From: Heterotrichella gracilis
Taxonomy: Eukaryota > Sar > Xanthophyceae > Tribonematales > Xanthonemataceae
Length of the DNA: 64,000 bases
Assembly (NCBI GenBank): GCA_032358255.1
Contig: JAULBX010000002.1
Span: 682,001-746,000, forward strand
Reading direction: 5' to 3'
Positions 49,448 to 59,401 of this stretch are shown one piece after another. The notes below the pieces were generated by a model, which saw only the letters and a program-made list of their open reading frames with translations, did no database searches and was not told the origin of the DNA. Numbering within the stretch: position 1 is the stretch's first letter; every line of letters begins with the position of its first letter. Both the position numbers and the translations under genes were made by a program.

Positions 49448-51952
49448 TTATTCTTTTATTATCTTTTTGGTAACAGTAGCATTATCTACTTTCAATCTAA
49501 CAAAGTATACGCCTGCTTTTTGTTCGCTCAGATCGATCTCCGTTTTATTATCATTCGCTTTTATTTTATATACTAATGCGCCTAACACATTCATAACTTC
49601 AATGTTCTCATTTCCTTTCACGCCGTTTATTACGATCAAACCGTTTGTTGGATTAGGATAAACACTTATTTCATAATTTAAATTATTAGTTTGAATGCCT
49701 GTACACAACGACACGTTTTGAGTTATAGTTGCCGTGTTGCTACAGCCGGTTGAGGCGTTGGTTCCGGTAACAGTATAAGTAGTTGTTACTGTAGGATTAA
49801 CAACAATTGTTGGGCCTGTAGTTGACGTGCTCCATAAATAATTTGTTGCGCCATTCGCGGTTAATGTTACCGGATTTCCAGTGCAAATTAAACTGTTTGA
49901 GCTGCTTGTTGTTAAAGATGGAAGCGCAGAAACGTTTTGTGTTATTGAGGCCGTAATAGTGCAACCTGTTATAGAGTTTGTTCCAAAAACCGTATAAATA
50001 GTAGTAACCGTTGGACTAACAACAATTACTGAATTTGTTGCGGACGTATTCCAAAAATAACTTGTAGAATTACCATTAACAGTTAATGTTGCCGGACTTC
50101 CTGCACATAATATACTGTTTGAACTTGCTACTGATGCAACAGGAGAAGAAACAGATTGAGTAACAACTGCTGTTGCAGTACAACCGGTTGCTGCGTTGGT
50201 TCCAACAACGGTATATGTAGTTGTTACCGTTGGACTAACTATAATTGAAGGCCCGGTTGCAGATGTATTCCATAAATAATTTGTTGCCCCGCTCGCTGTT
50301 AATGTTGCGGGATTAGCAGGACAAATTAAATTGTTTGAACTTGCTGTTGTTAAAGATAAGGTAGATACATTTTGCAGGATGGATGCCGTAGCCGTACAAC
50401 CCGTTACAGCATTTGTTCCGAAAACGGTATAGCTGGTTGTAACACTTGGATTAACAACAATTACTGAACCTGTGTTAGAAGTACTCCAGAAATAACTCGT
50501 TCCATTACCATTTACAGTTAAGCTTACTGCATTACCTGGACAAGATAAACTATTTGAACTGACAATCGAAACAATTGGCGAAGAAACATTTTGTGTAACA
50601 ATAGCAGATGCTGTGCAACCATTTACCGCATTTGTGCCAAAAACGGTATACGTTGTTGTAACTGTTGGATTAACAACAATAGATGAACTTGTTGCTGAAG
50701 TATTCCACAAATAATTTGTTCCACCGTTCACCATTAATGTTGCCGGATTGCCCGGACAAATAACGGCACTTGAACTACTCGCTGTTAAATTGAACGGCGA
50801 CACGCTCTGAGTAATTATGGCACTGGCAGTGCATCCAGTTAATGCGTTAGTGCCATATACTGTATATGTAGTTGTTACTGATGGACTAACAACAAGCACG
50901 GAGCCAGTTGCAGATGTATTCCACAGATAATTTGTAGCATTTCCACCCGCTATAAGTGTAGCAGAAGCTCCTGAGCAAATTGGATTGTTTGAAGTGGACA
51001 CGAGCACGTCTGCCGAGGAAACATTTTGAGTTATTGCAGCTGTGTAAGAACAACCTGTAAGTGTACTCGTTGCGTTTATAGTATACACTGTTGTAACTGA
51101 AGGACTAACTACAATAACAGAAGTGGTAGCAGAAGTGTTCCACAAATAATTTGAAGCGCCACCAAGCGCAGTTAATGTAGCAGAACTCCCTGCACAAAGT
51201 GTATTTGTTGAAGTAGCTATAAATCCAGAGCCTGAACCGGCGGTATATAATTGCTGAATTTCACATGGCGTTATTACCCTGTTCCAAATTCCTATATCAT
51301 CAATTTTTCCGCCAAAATAACGGTGAATAAAATTCCAGTTCCCATCATAGTCAGCACCAAAATAAATTGGATTGGTTGAGTTACAAATAGTTCCCATTGC
51401 AAGGTCTGTGGCGGCCAAAACACCATCAATATAAATTGAACCGCCTGAAGTTGAGTTGCTAATAAAAACAAGATGCTTCCAAACATTTGCAGAAGGAAGA
51501 TTTGGAGGAGAAGAAAAAGCCGTCCAGTTATTATAATTTGTTGCATATTGCACCTGGCTGCCAACCAGCGCAGCTTCATAAGTATCTGAATTATTACCAC
51601 AATTTAATGCCTGATACCATTTAGCAACGATTGATTGGATACTAGAGAAAGTATTAACATTGATCCAAACAGAAATACTCATATCATTAAAACCTGACTG
51701 TGAAGGACTATTAGGAACAATGATATAATCCGTAGTGCCGTTATAATTATATGCCGCATTTGGGTTTCCAAACCTATCAGTAGTTGGCACAGCACCATTA
51801 ACGCTGCCGTTGTTGCCGTTTACACTTTGGTCGTTAGCATTATTATTAAAAAGCCAAAAACCAACTAAACCACTAGGTGAAACATAAGAAGGCAATTGCG
51901 CAAAAGCAATTGTGTTTAAAAATAGACTTAGACTTAACAGTATCTTTTTCAT
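49448..51952 (-). CDS. LamG / Ig-repeat surface protein with type A T9SS sorting domain
   Basis: 834 residues. Signal MKKILLSLSLFLNTIAFAQ. A LamG jellyroll (about 25-230; FWLFNNNANDQSVNGNNG, SIYIDGVLAATDLAM, GKIDDIGIWNR) is followed by seven nearly identical Ig-like repeats (about 253-748, each ~71 residues, starting C-x-G-x-P/S-A-T-L-T and containing NYLWNTSATGS and TTYTVFGTNA-type strands), then a type A sorting domain (YEISVYPNPTNG ... AGVYFVRLKV). Each repeat has two cysteines that may pair. A long surface stalk bearing a lectin-like tip; ligand unknown. Confidence 0.9.
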   Translation of the reverse strand: MKKILLSLSLFLNTIAFAQLPSYVSPSGLVGFWLFNNNANDQSVNGNNGSVNGAVPTTDRFGNPNAAYNYNGTTDYIIVPNSPSQSGFNDMSISVWINVNTFSSIQSIVAKWYQALNCGNNSDTYEAALVGSQVQYATNYNNWTAFSSPPNLPSANVWKHLVFISNSTSGGSIYIDGVLAATDLAMGTICNSTNPIYFGADYDGNWNFIHRYFGGKIDDIGIWNRVITPCEIQQLYTAGSGSGFIATSTNTLCAGSSATLTALGGASNYLWNTSATTSVIVVSPSVTTVYTINATSTLTGCSYTAAITQNVSSADVLVSTSNNPICSGASATLIAGGNATNYLWNTSATGSVLVVSPSVTTTYTVYGTNALTGCTASAIITQSVSPFNLTASSSSAVICPGNPATLMVNGGTNYLWNTSATSSSIVVNPTVTTTYTVFGTNAVNGCTASAIVTQNVSSPIVSIVSSNSLSCPGNAVSLTVNGNGTSYFWSTSNTGSVIVVNPSVTTSYTVFGTNAVTGCTATASILQNVSTLSLTTASSNNLICPANPATLTASGATNYLWNTSATGPSIIVSPTVTTTYTVVGTNAATGCTATAVVTQSVSSPVASVASSNSILCAGSPATLTVNGNSTSYFWNTSATNSVIVVSPTVTTIYTVFGTNSITGCTITASITQNVSALPSLTTSSSNSLICTGNPVTLTANGATNYLWSTSTTGPTIVVNPTVTTTYTVTGTNASTGCSNTATITQNVSLCTGIQTNNLNYEISVYPNPTNGLIVINGVKGNENIEVMNVLGALVYKIKANDNKTEIDLSEQKAGVYFVRLKVDNATVTKKIIKE
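49709..51196 (-). repeat. Seven tandem Ig-like repeats of about 213 bp
   Basis: Coding for residues ~253-748 of the surrounding gene. The copies share long stretches at DNA level (e.g. repeated attccacaaataattt), so recent expansion or recombination among units is likely. Copy number should vary between strains. Confidence 0.85.
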
Positions 51953-52002
51953 AGAACAATAATTGAAGCACTAAAGCTAAGAAAAAAGCGTCTTCATATA
52001 GC

Positions 52003-52036
52003 CTTATTAAGCGCTTGGAGCTTTTGCGCTTATAAG
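52003..52036. promoter_or_regulatory. Inverted repeat in the divergent 51952/52109 spacer
   Basis: Arms cttattaagcgc (52003-52014) and gcgcttataag (52026-52036) pair over 11 bases with a one-base bulge and an 11-base loop. No T tract follows, so an operator is likelier than a terminator. The divergent genes are the LamG/Ig protein and the kinase-regulator pair. Confidence 0.45.
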
Positions 52037-52108
52037 TGGTCGTTTTTGTGAGTGATTAAACCAGCCAAAGTTTAAGAATTGATGTTTAAATTGGTATTAT
52101 TGCATCCA

Positions 52109-53599
52109 ATGAAGTTTATTAAATTATATGTTTTTTTATTTGTCTTAAGTGCGACTACGCTTAATTCGCAAACCCAATCTTCTCCTGTAGCTAAATTTTC
52201 GTTCAATAATAAAAGTGATCAGGATGACGTAAATAATTTAAACGCAAGGCTAGTTGGTATAAATTTTACCAGTGACAGGTTTGGAAACGATAATAACGCG
52301 CTTTTTTTTTCCGGCAATGCAGGTAGCTATGTTAATCTTGGCACCTCTAATCTGCTTAAAAATCGTGCTGGAAGCATTTCGCTATGGCTTAAAATAGAGC
52401 ACCCGGTCATGTCAGGAACAGGCGCAAAATATAATCCTATAATTATCACCAAATGCAACCCGTCGGATGATTTTTATGAGTCATACGCCATCTACTATAT
52501 GCTTGATTCCAAAAAAATGGTTGCTGTTTGTTCTAAAGATTCTACAAGAGATATTGGCATATTTAGTAAAAATACTTCCAGGCAAAATAAATGGCAACAT
52601 CTTGTTATGACTTACAATGACGAGCGGATGAGCTTTTATGTTGATGGTCAGCTACAAGATGCGTTTCCAAAAAACTTTGAAACCAAATTTCTTGAAGGCG
52701 ATTCCGTTTTAATTGGTTTAACAGGAAATAAAAAAAATAACCGCTGGTTAATTGGGTCGGTAGATGACATTATTTTTTATGATAAAGTTCTTTTACCATC
52801 AGAAATACAAGACCTTTATAATGCACCCGATCCCAATACAAATAAAATTATTGTAAATCGTATCCTTCTTTGTTTTTTAATTCTGGCTCTTGCGATCGGT
52901 GTATTTTTTATTGTTAAATATAGATTTAAAATCGCCGTTCAAAAAGAAAAAGCGCGACTTGAGTTAAATAATAAATTATTAGAAACAGAGTTGCGGGTTA
53001 ATAGAGCGTTAATGAATCCGCATTTTGTATTTAACTCTTTAAATACTTTAAATCATTATATCCTCACAAATAATAATGAAATTGCCAGCGATTATCTTGT
53101 GAAATTTTCTAAACTTATTCGCAAAATTTTGGACAGCAATATGTCGGATACCATTTCTTTAGAACAGGAAATAGAGTTGATACATGGTTATCTCGAAATT
53201 GAAGGCCTGCGCTTTAAAGAAGATATTAAATATGAACTTAATATAGATCCGGCTATCGTTCCATCATCCGTAATAATTCCAATAATGATGATACAACCAT
53301 TTATTGAAAATTCGGTTTGGCATGGCTTGCGCGATAAAACCGGTGATAAAATAATCCGCATTTCTTTTTCTCTATTCAACAATAATTATATAGAATGCAC
53401 AATAGATGATAATGGTACCGGGAGAAAAAAGAAAGAACCGAACCCTCTTGAAAAAAAATCGCTTGCAACCGGTTTTGTCATTCAACGACTTGAATTGCTC
53501 AATAAGATCCACAACTTAAATTGCAGCTTAACTATTGCCGATAAAGAAAATGGGGCCGGAACAATTGTAAAAATTATCTTACCAATTTTAAATAAATAA
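52109..53599 (+). CDS. LamG-domain sensor histidine kinase (LytS type)
   Basis: 496 residues from ATG 52109 (MKFIKLYVFLFVLSATTLNS signal); an in-frame TTG at 52079 is less likely. A LamG-like domain (about 25-240; SLWLKIEHPV, MSFYVDGQLQDAF, GSVDDIIFYD) faces the periplasm, one membrane helix lies at about 250-270, and a His_kinase/HATPase output follows with the acceptor in ALMNPHFVFNSLN (His305). The HATPase has IENSVWHGL and DDNGTGRKK. It is 5 bases from the LytTR regulator, its certain partner. LamG tip matches that of the divergent 49448 gene, so it may sense a related glycan or protein. Confidence 0.9.
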   Translation: MKFIKLYVFLFVLSATTLNSQTQSSPVAKFSFNNKSDQDDVNNLNARLVGINFTSDRFGNDNNALFFSGNAGSYVNLGTSNLLKNRAGSISLWLKIEHPVMSGTGAKYNPIIITKCNPSDDFYESYAIYYMLDSKKMVAVCSKDSTRDIGIFSKNTSRQNKWQHLVMTYNDERMSFYVDGQLQDAFPKNFETKFLEGDSVLIGLTGNKKNNRWLIGSVDDIIFYDKVLLPSEIQDLYNAPDPNTNKIIVNRILLCFLILALAIGVFFIVKYRFKIAVQKEKARLELNNKLLETELRVNRALMNPHFVFNSLNTLNHYILTNNNEIASDYLVKFSKLIRKILDSNMSDTISLEQEIELIHGYLEIEGLRFKEDIKYELNIDPAIVPSSVIIPIMMIQPFIENSVWHGLRDKTGDKIIRISFSLFNNNYIECTIDDNGTGRKKKEPNPLEKKSLATGFVIQRLELLNKIHNLNCSLTIADKENGAGTIVKIILPILNK

Positions 53600-53604
53600 G
53601 TACT

Positions 53605-54357
53605 ATGCGCTTACGTGCTATCATAATTGACGACGAACAAACGGGAATTGACACATTAAAATTCTTAATAGAAAAATACATTACTGATGTAAAAATTGTG
53701 GCGCAAACAACAATTGCGAGCGAAGCCATTGAGTTAATTGAAAATTATATGCCTGAGATCGTTTTTCTTGACATTAGTATGCCGGAAATGGATGGCTTTG
53801 AATTGTTAGAAAAACTATCCTGGAAAAACTTTCATTTGGTATTTACAACGGCACACCAGGAATATGGCCTTAAAGCTTTAAAAAACGGGGCTTTTGATTA
53901 TTTACTTAAACCTATTGATCACAAAGACTTAAAGTTAGCGGTAGAAAAAATTAAAATAAAGCTCACAAAAGAAAAAAACATTTTGCCGGAAATGGACTTT
54001 ACGCCGTTAAACGAATTACAACAATTACCAACAAATAAACTAGCTATAACGTCAAAACAGGGTGTTGAATATGTTGAATTAACGGATATCATTAGCCTTG
54101 AATCCAGATCAAATTACACACTTATTTACTTAAATAATGACAGGACTTTGCTAACGCCTAAAACACTAAAAGAATTCGAAACTCAATTGTGTGGCAATAA
54201 CCTTCAGTATATCCGCGTTCACAATTCGTTCATAATAAATTTGCATAAAGTTTTGAGGTATCTTAAAGATACCGACGATATTATCATGACCAATAATCAG
54301 AAAATCCCATTAGCCAAAAGCAGGCGAGAAGTTTTTATGAATTGGCTAGAGGTATAA
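53605..54357 (+). CDS. LytTR-family response regulator
   Basis: 250 residues. Receiver domain 1 to about 120 with Asp56 in VFLDISMPEMDG, a switch Thr in VFTTAHQEY and Lys in YLLKPI; LytTR DNA-binding domain about 145-250 (SLESRSNYTLIYLNN, IRVHNSFIINLHKVLRY). It forms an operon with the LamG histidine kinase and should bind direct-repeat sites in promoters; the 51952/52109 spacer is a candidate. Confidence 0.95.
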   Translation: MRLRAIIIDDEQTGIDTLKFLIEKYITDVKIVAQTTIASEAIELIENYMPEIVFLDISMPEMDGFELLEKLSWKNFHLVFTTAHQEYGLKALKNGAFDYLLKPIDHKDLKLAVEKIKIKLTKEKNILPEMDFTPLNELQQLPTNKLAITSKQGVEYVELTDIISLESRSNYTLIYLNNDRTLLTPKTLKEFETQLCGNNLQYIRVHNSFIINLHKVLRYLKDTDDIIMTNNQKIPLAKSRREVFMNWLEV

Positions 54358-54375
54358 ACTCCCGCCTTTATATTT

Positions 54376-54406
54376 TTGCCCTGTTAAGTTTAAATCTTTA
54401 TCTTTG
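54376..54406 (+). promoter_or_regulatory. Promoter of hemC-hemD
   Basis: TTG (54376-54378), 20-base spacer, TATCTTTG (54399-54406), the full Bacteroidota consensus. Transcription should begin at about 54411-54413, right at the GTG start (54412), so the mRNA would be leaderless or nearly so. Confidence 0.72.
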
Positions 54407-54411
54407 GCGCC

Positions 54412-56001
54412 GTGAAAAGAAAGATCATTATAGGCACCCGCGGAAGTGAATTGGCATTGTGGCAAGCCAATTACACCAAAAATTTATTGGAAGAAAAAGG
54501 TAATGAGGTTGAAATTAAAATTATTAAAACCGCCGGTGACAATTCGCAACAATATGACACCAGTTTTGATAAATTGGAAGGAAAAGGTTTTTTTACAAAA
54601 GAACTGGAAGAAGCTTTACTAAAAAAAGAAATTGATCTTGCGGTGCATTCGCATAAAGATCTTCCAACAGAAAGTCCTGACGGATTAATGATCGCCGGTG
54701 TTTCAAAACGCGAAGACCCCTCAGATATTTTAATTATTAACGATAAAGCTACTGACGATAAATTAAAATTCGGTTTAAAGAAAAACGCCATTGTTGGCAC
54801 CTCATCAGCAAGAAGAAAATCACAGTTATTAGCGTTTCGACCTGACATACAAGTAAAAGATCTTCGCGGTAACGTACCAACCCGTATTAATAAACTACGC
54901 GAAGGAAATTACGATGCTATTTTAATTGCTACTGCCGGTGTTGAAAGATTGGAAATTGAACTGGATGAATTTACAGTTGAAAAATTAAATCCCGAAGAGT
55001 TTGTTCCTGCACCCGCGCAAGGCGTATTGGCATGGCAAACACGTGAAGACGACAATTCACTTCTTGAAATAATTGACACCATAAGCGATCTTGATGTTTT
55101 AATTAAAATAAATATTGAGCGTCAGTTGTTGAATATGTTTGACGGGGGTTGTCATTTGCCTTTTGGTGCTTATTGCGATACCGAAATGGATGACGAAGAT
55201 CGTTTACGTTTTAAAGTATGGGTAAGTATTGCCAAAGAATGGAACGAACAACCCAAACAATTTTATTTTGACACGTTAGATACAGATGGCTTTGTGGACA
55301 GAATGTATGAGCACATTAAACACATTAAACCAAAAAAAATATTTATTACTAAAACATTTAAAGAAGGCGAATATTTACCAACCGCTTTAGGAAAATTAGC
55401 TTTTGAAGTGCATGGAAAAAGTTTAATTGAATTTAAACAAATAGCGATAAAATTTTTACCAAAAACAGATTGGATCTTCTTTAGTAGCAAACATGCTGTA
55501 CGTTACTTCTTTAATCAAAAACCTGAATTGTGGCCGGGCGTTAAATATGGTTGTGTTGGAAGCTCTACCAGCGCCGAGTTGCGATCGTTTGGACACCGTG
55601 CCGATTTTATTGGCCAAAGCACCGATATAAAACTAGTGGGTAAACAATTCAGTAGCAAGGTGGGTAATGCGCGTGTTTTATTTCCAATTGCCAGAGGCAG
55701 TATGCAAAGCATACAATGGCAAATGGTAAAACGCGACAATGTGGTTAATCTAGAAGTGTATGCTACTTTAAAAATCAGCGAAGAAATTTCTTCTGAAAAT
55801 GAAGTTGTAATTTTTACGAGCCCAAGTAATGTAGAATCTTTTTTTGAAAAGAATACAATTAATCCGCATCAAAAAATTATTGCCATGGGCGAAGCAACCG
55901 GTAAAGCTTTAGAAAAATTAAAACACAAAAAGTATACGATGCCACGTAGTTTTGACGACCTTGGCATGATACAGGCCATTTTGGGATTACCGCATGTTTA
56001 A
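54412..56001 (+). CDS. hemC-hemD: HemC-HemD fusion: hydroxymethylbilane synthase / uroporphyrinogen-III synthase
   Basis: 529 residues, starting at GTG. HemC (1 to about 305) joins four porphobilinogens; dipyrromethane-cofactor Cys247 in DGGCHLPFGAY, with SARRKSQL and HSHKDLP motifs and catalytic Asp in AVHSHKDLPT. HemD (about 310-529) closes the ring to uroporphyrinogen III; it has the variable, low-identity two-lobe layout (DWIFFSSKHAVRYFF, KYGCVGSSTSAELRSFG, VIFTSPSNVESFF). Together with hemA and hemB it gives the steps from Glu-tRNA to uroporphyrinogen III; hemL (glutamate-semialdehyde aminotransferase) lies elsewhere. Confidence 0.95.
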   Translation: MKRKIIIGTRGSELALWQANYTKNLLEEKGNEVEIKIIKTAGDNSQQYDTSFDKLEGKGFFTKELEEALLKKEIDLAVHSHKDLPTESPDGLMIAGVSKREDPSDILIINDKATDDKLKFGLKKNAIVGTSSARRKSQLLAFRPDIQVKDLRGNVPTRINKLREGNYDAILIATAGVERLEIELDEFTVEKLNPEEFVPAPAQGVLAWQTREDDNSLLEIIDTISDLDVLIKINIERQLLNMFDGGCHLPFGAYCDTEMDDEDRLRFKVWVSIAKEWNEQPKQFYFDTLDTDGFVDRMYEHIKHIKPKKIFITKTFKEGEYLPTALGKLAFEVHGKSLIEFKQIAIKFLPKTDWIFFSSKHAVRYFFNQKPELWPGVKYGCVGSSTSAELRSFGHRADFIGQSTDIKLVGKQFSSKVGNARVLFPIARGSMQSIQWQMVKRDNVVNLEVYATLKISEEISSENEVVIFTSPSNVESFFEKNTINPHQKIIAMGEATGKALEKLKHKKYTMPRSFDDLGMIQAILGLPHV

Positions 56002-56016
56002 GAAACACTTTCACTT

Positions 56017-56058
56017 CGAGCGCAGTCGAGAAGCGTATACTCGTCTCGACTGCACTCG
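56017..56058. repeat. REP-like palindromic element
   Basis: 15-bp arms cgagcgcagtcgaga (56017-56031) and tctcgactgcactcg (56044-56058), one mismatch, 12-base loop, between convergent hemC-hemD and phoH. The arm core 'gcgcagtcgaga' is of a kind found as dispersed palindromes in many Bacteroidota genomes. It may also stabilise mRNA 3' ends. Confidence 0.7.
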
Positions 56059-56066
56059 ACATGACG

Positions 56067-57419
56067 CTATAATAGATCGTTCGCTAAATTGGCCAACTCA
56101 CTACGCTCACCTTTTTCTAATGTAATATGGGCGTAAAGCTTTTGTCCTTTTACTTTTTCAATCAAATAACTTAAGCCATTACTTTGTGCATCTAAGTAAG
56201 GTGTATCAATTTGATGAATATCTCCGGTAAAAATAATTTTTGTGTTCTCCCCTGCTCTTGTAATAATTGTTTTTACTTCGTGCGGTGTTAAGTTCTGTGC
56301 TTCGTCAACAATAAAAAACACATTACTTAAACTTCTTCCACGAATGTAAGCTAATGGACAAACCACTAATTTTTGAGACTCTATCATCTCTGCAATTTGT
56401 TTGTGTTCTTTATCTTTTTCGCTAAAGCAACTGCGGATGTATTTTAAATTATCCCAAAGCGGTTCCATGTATGGATTTAATTTGCTATTCACGTCGCCAG
56501 GCAAATAACCAATATCTTTATTACTTAACGGTACAATTGGTCTCGCCAAATAAATTTGATGATAATTCCTTCTTAATTCCAAAGCGCCTGCCAGTGATAA
56601 TAATGTTTTTCCGGTTCCGGCAACACCTTGTATACTAACCAGTTTTATGTCAGGATTCATGATCGCATCCAAAGCAAAAGACTGTTCTGCATTTTTTGGG
56701 ATCACACCAAAGGCCGAAGTTTTTATAACACGGTTCAATGTATCATCTTCTGCATTGTATCTTGCTAAGACACTTTGCGAACCGTTTTTAATTACATAAT
56801 AATGATTGGGTAAACTTTTATAACCTTTTAAAATTGGTTTTGCTTTTGCGCTTCCCTGATTGTAAATAGCCGCTATTTGTTCTGCCGTAGCTTTTATACC
56901 TTCACTATTTCCCGTATAAAGCTCGTCAACCGTTTTTATTTTCCCGGTTTCATAATCTTCTGCATTTAAGCTTAAGCTTTTTGCTTTTATACGTAGATTG
57001 ATATCTTTTGTAACTAAGATAACTTTCCTGTCGGGATGCATTTCTGCTGTGTACAGAGCTGTATTTAAGATACGATGGTCAGCTTTGCGATCGGCAAAAA
57101 TACGTTCGGCATTAATTTTAGAAGAGAAATTCATCTCTATCTTAAACTTACCACGATTTGGGCCGTTTATGGCCGTCCATTCCTGTAAAGTATTGTTACC
57201 ACTTAACTTATCAATGTATCTGGTAAATTCGCGGGCAGAAAAATTCTTGGTATCGTTACCCTTCTTAAAATTATCCAGCTCTTCTAAAACTGTTATTGGA
57301 ATGACCACATCATGTTCTGCAAAATTTTTAATTGCTGTGTGATCGTAAATAATGACAGAGGTATCTAAAACGAAGATCTTTCTTTCGTTGGTACTTGCCT
57401 TGCTAGTTCTTTTGGCCAT
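56067..57419 (-). CDS. PhoH-family ATPase with N-terminal PIN domain
   Basis: 450 residues. PIN-like nuclease domain at about 15-150 with acidic residues (VLDTSVIIYD; DRKADHRILNTAL; TKDINLRIKAK) and a PhoH RNA-helicase-like ATPase at about 235-450 with Walker A GVAGTGKTLLS and Walker B VFFIVDEAQN, then GDIHQIDTPYLD. Known as PhoH2/YlaK-type fusions; PIN-PhoH proteins act as RNA helicase/RNase. It is not demonstrably phosphate-regulated here. Confidence 0.93.
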   Translation of the reverse strand: MAKRTSKASTNERKIFVLDTSVIIYDHTAIKNFAEHDVVIPITVLEELDNFKKGNDTKNFSAREFTRYIDKLSGNNTLQEWTAINGPNRGKFKIEMNFSSKINAERIFADRKADHRILNTALYTAEMHPDRKVILVTKDINLRIKAKSLSLNAEDYETGKIKTVDELYTGNSEGIKATAEQIAAIYNQGSAKAKPILKGYKSLPNHYYVIKNGSQSVLARYNAEDDTLNRVIKTSAFGVIPKNAEQSFALDAIMNPDIKLVSIQGVAGTGKTLLSLAGALELRRNYHQIYLARPIVPLSNKDIGYLPGDVNSKLNPYMEPLWDNLKYIRSCFSEKDKEHKQIAEMIESQKLVVCPLAYIRGRSLSNVFFIVDEAQNLTPHEVKTIITRAGENTKIIFTGDIHQIDTPYLDAQSNGLSYLIEKVKGQKLYAHITLEKGERSELANLANDLL

Positions 57420-57516
57420 ATAATAAGTAAAATAACTTGTGGTAAAGCTATTAATCCATATATAGTTTTAATGATAAGTAATTATTTAATTTTAACAATG
57501 AATTGTTTATTTAAGC

Positions 57517-57550
57517 AAAAAGCCCTGTGGCTTTATTTCACAGGGCTTTT
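57517..57550. terminator. Terminator after typA
   Basis: 12-bp stem (aaaagccctgtg / cacagggctttt) with a 9-base loop; the minus-strand copy ends in T's, serving typA. It lies 21 bases past the typA stop. Confidence 0.85.
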
Positions 57551-57570
57551 AAATTTTAAGTTGTGCTCTG

Positions 57571-59382
57571 TTATTGAGCTTCAAGCGATTTAGAGAAACG
57601 TTTACGTGTATTCTCATCTAAATGGATCTTACGTAAGCGAATGTTTAAAGGAGTAATTTCAACATACTCATCGCCCTGGATATACTCCATGGCTTCTTCT
57701 AAACTGAATTTTATTTTTGGAACAATACGCATTTTCTCGTCAGTACCTGAAGCACGCATGTTTGTTAATTGTTTTTCTGTACACACGTTTACCACTAGAT
57801 CGTCAGGACGAATATGTTCACCAATGATCATTCCCGGATAAATTTCTTCACCAGCTTCAATAAAGAATTTACCTCTATCTTGTAATTTATCAATTGAATA
57901 AGCTACTGCAGAACCTTTGTCTTTACTGATCAATACGCCTGCAATACGGCTTGGGATATGACCTTTCCATGGTTCGAAACCTTTAAAACGATGTGCCATA
58001 ATGGCTTCACCGGCTGTAGCTGTTAATACATTGTTACGTAAACCAATAATACCACGAGCAGGGATCTCAAATTCAATATGAGTAAGATCGCCTTTTGGCT
58101 CCATGATCAATAAATTACCTTTACGTTGTGTTACTAAGTCAATTACCTTACTTGATGATTCTTGCGGCACATCAACAGTTAATACCTCTATAGGCTCACA
58201 TTTTTGACCATCAATTTCTTTAATGATAACCTGTGGTTGTCCTAATTGTAACTCGTAGCCTTCGCGACGCATGGTCTCGATCAAAACTGATAAGTGAAGG
58301 ATACCACGACCAAATACTAGGTAAGAATCAGGAGATCCTGTTTCTTCAACACGCATGGCCAAATTCTTTTCTAATTCTTTATATAAACGGTCGCGTAAGT
58401 GACGAGACGTAACGAATTTACCATCTTTACCAAAGAACGGAGAGTTGTTGATAGTAAACAACATACTCATAGTAGGCTCATCAATATGCATGGTTGGCAT
58501 GCCTTCCGGATTATCAAAATCGGCAACAGTATCGCCAATTTCAAATCCTTCAATACCTGTAAAAGCACAAATATCACCTGTTACAGCTTCGCTAACTTTC
58601 ATTTTACCCAAGCCTTCAAAAACAAACAATTCTTTGATACGTGATTTTTGAATTTTACCATCGCGTTTTACAACACTTACAGGCATGTTTTCTTTAATAA
58701 TACCACGGTAGATACGACCTACAGCAATACGACCAATGAAAGATGAATAATCTAATGAAGTAATTTGTATCTGTAAACTACCTTCGCGTTTTGGCGCAGT
58801 AGGTATTTTAGCAATAATAGTATCTAATAAGAAGGTAACGTCGTTTGTAGGCGTTTTATAATCAGGGCCCATCCAGCCTTGCTTGCTAGAACCATAAACA
58901 GTTGGGAAATCCAACTGATCTTCGTTTGCATCAAGGTTAAAGAAAAGGTCAAAAACATTATCATGCACTTCTTCAGGACGACAATTTGGTTTATCTACTT
59001 TATTAATAACCAAAATGGCTTTTTTACCCGCAGCTATTGCTTTTTGAAGCACGAAACGTGTTTGTGGCATTGGCCCTTCAAAAGCATCTACTAATAAGAT
59101 AACACCATCAGCCATGTTCATCACACGCTCTACTTCACCGCCAAAGTCGGCGTGACCGGGAGTATCAATAATATTAATTTTAGTTCCTTTATAAGTAACT
59201 GACACGTTCTTTGCAAGAATGGTAATTCCACGCTCACGCTCAAGGTCATTGTTATCAAGTATAAGTTCACCAGTTGCCTGGTTATCTCTAAATAAATTAC
59301 ACTGATGTAAAATTTTATCTACTAAGGTCGTTTTACCGTGGTCAACGTGGGCAATAATGGCAATGTTTCTAATTTCAGACAT
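57571..59382 (-). CDS. typA: Translational GTPase TypA/BipA
   Basis: 603 residues, standard length. G1 [13 protein letters not shown] (residues 11-23), switch [10 protein letters not shown]3 DTPGHADF, G4 NKVDK. EF-Tu-like domain 2, two alpha/beta domains and the TypA-specific C-terminal domain ([16 protein letters not shown]) are all present. Ribosome-associated GTPase involved in 50S assembly and cold/stress adaptation. The minus-strand promoter box is at 59402-59409. Confidence 0.98.
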   Translation of the reverse strand: MSEIRNIAIIAHVDHGKTTLVDKILHQCNLFRDNQATGELILDNNDLERERGITILAKNVSVTYKGTKINIIDTPGHADFGGEVERVMNMADGVILLVDAFEGPMPQTRFVLQKAIAAGKKAILVINKVDKPNCRPEEVHDNVFDLFFNLDANEDQLDFPTVYGSSKQGWMGPDYKTPTNDVTFLLDTIIAKIPTAPKREGSLQIQITSLDYSSFIGRIAVGRIYRGIIKENMPVSVVKRDGKIQKSRIKELFVFEGLGKMKVSEAVTGDICAFTGIEGFEIGDTVADFDNPEGMPTMHIDEPTMSMLFTINNSPFFGKDGKFVTSRHLRDRLYKELEKNLAMRVEETGSPDSYLVFGRGILHLSVLIETMRREGYELQLGQPQVIIKEIDGQKCEPIEVLTVDVPQESSSKVIDLVTQRKGNLLIMEPKGDLTHIEFEIPARGIIGLRNNVLTATAGEAIMAHRFKGFEPWKGHIPSRIAGVLISKDKGSAVAYSIDKLQDRGKFFIEAGEEIYPGMIIGEHIRPDDLVVNVCTEKQLTNMRASGTDEKMRIVPKIKFSLEEAMEYIQGDEYVEITPLNIRLRKIHLDENTRKRFSKSLEAQ

Positions 59383-59401
59383 ATTTGGTTTTTAAGCGCC
59401 G

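Noticed and set aside
49709-51196. Regular repeats that could suggest a CRISPR array
   Set aside because: The unit is ~213 bp, continuous in one reading frame and has no unique spacers; these are Ig-like protein repeats.
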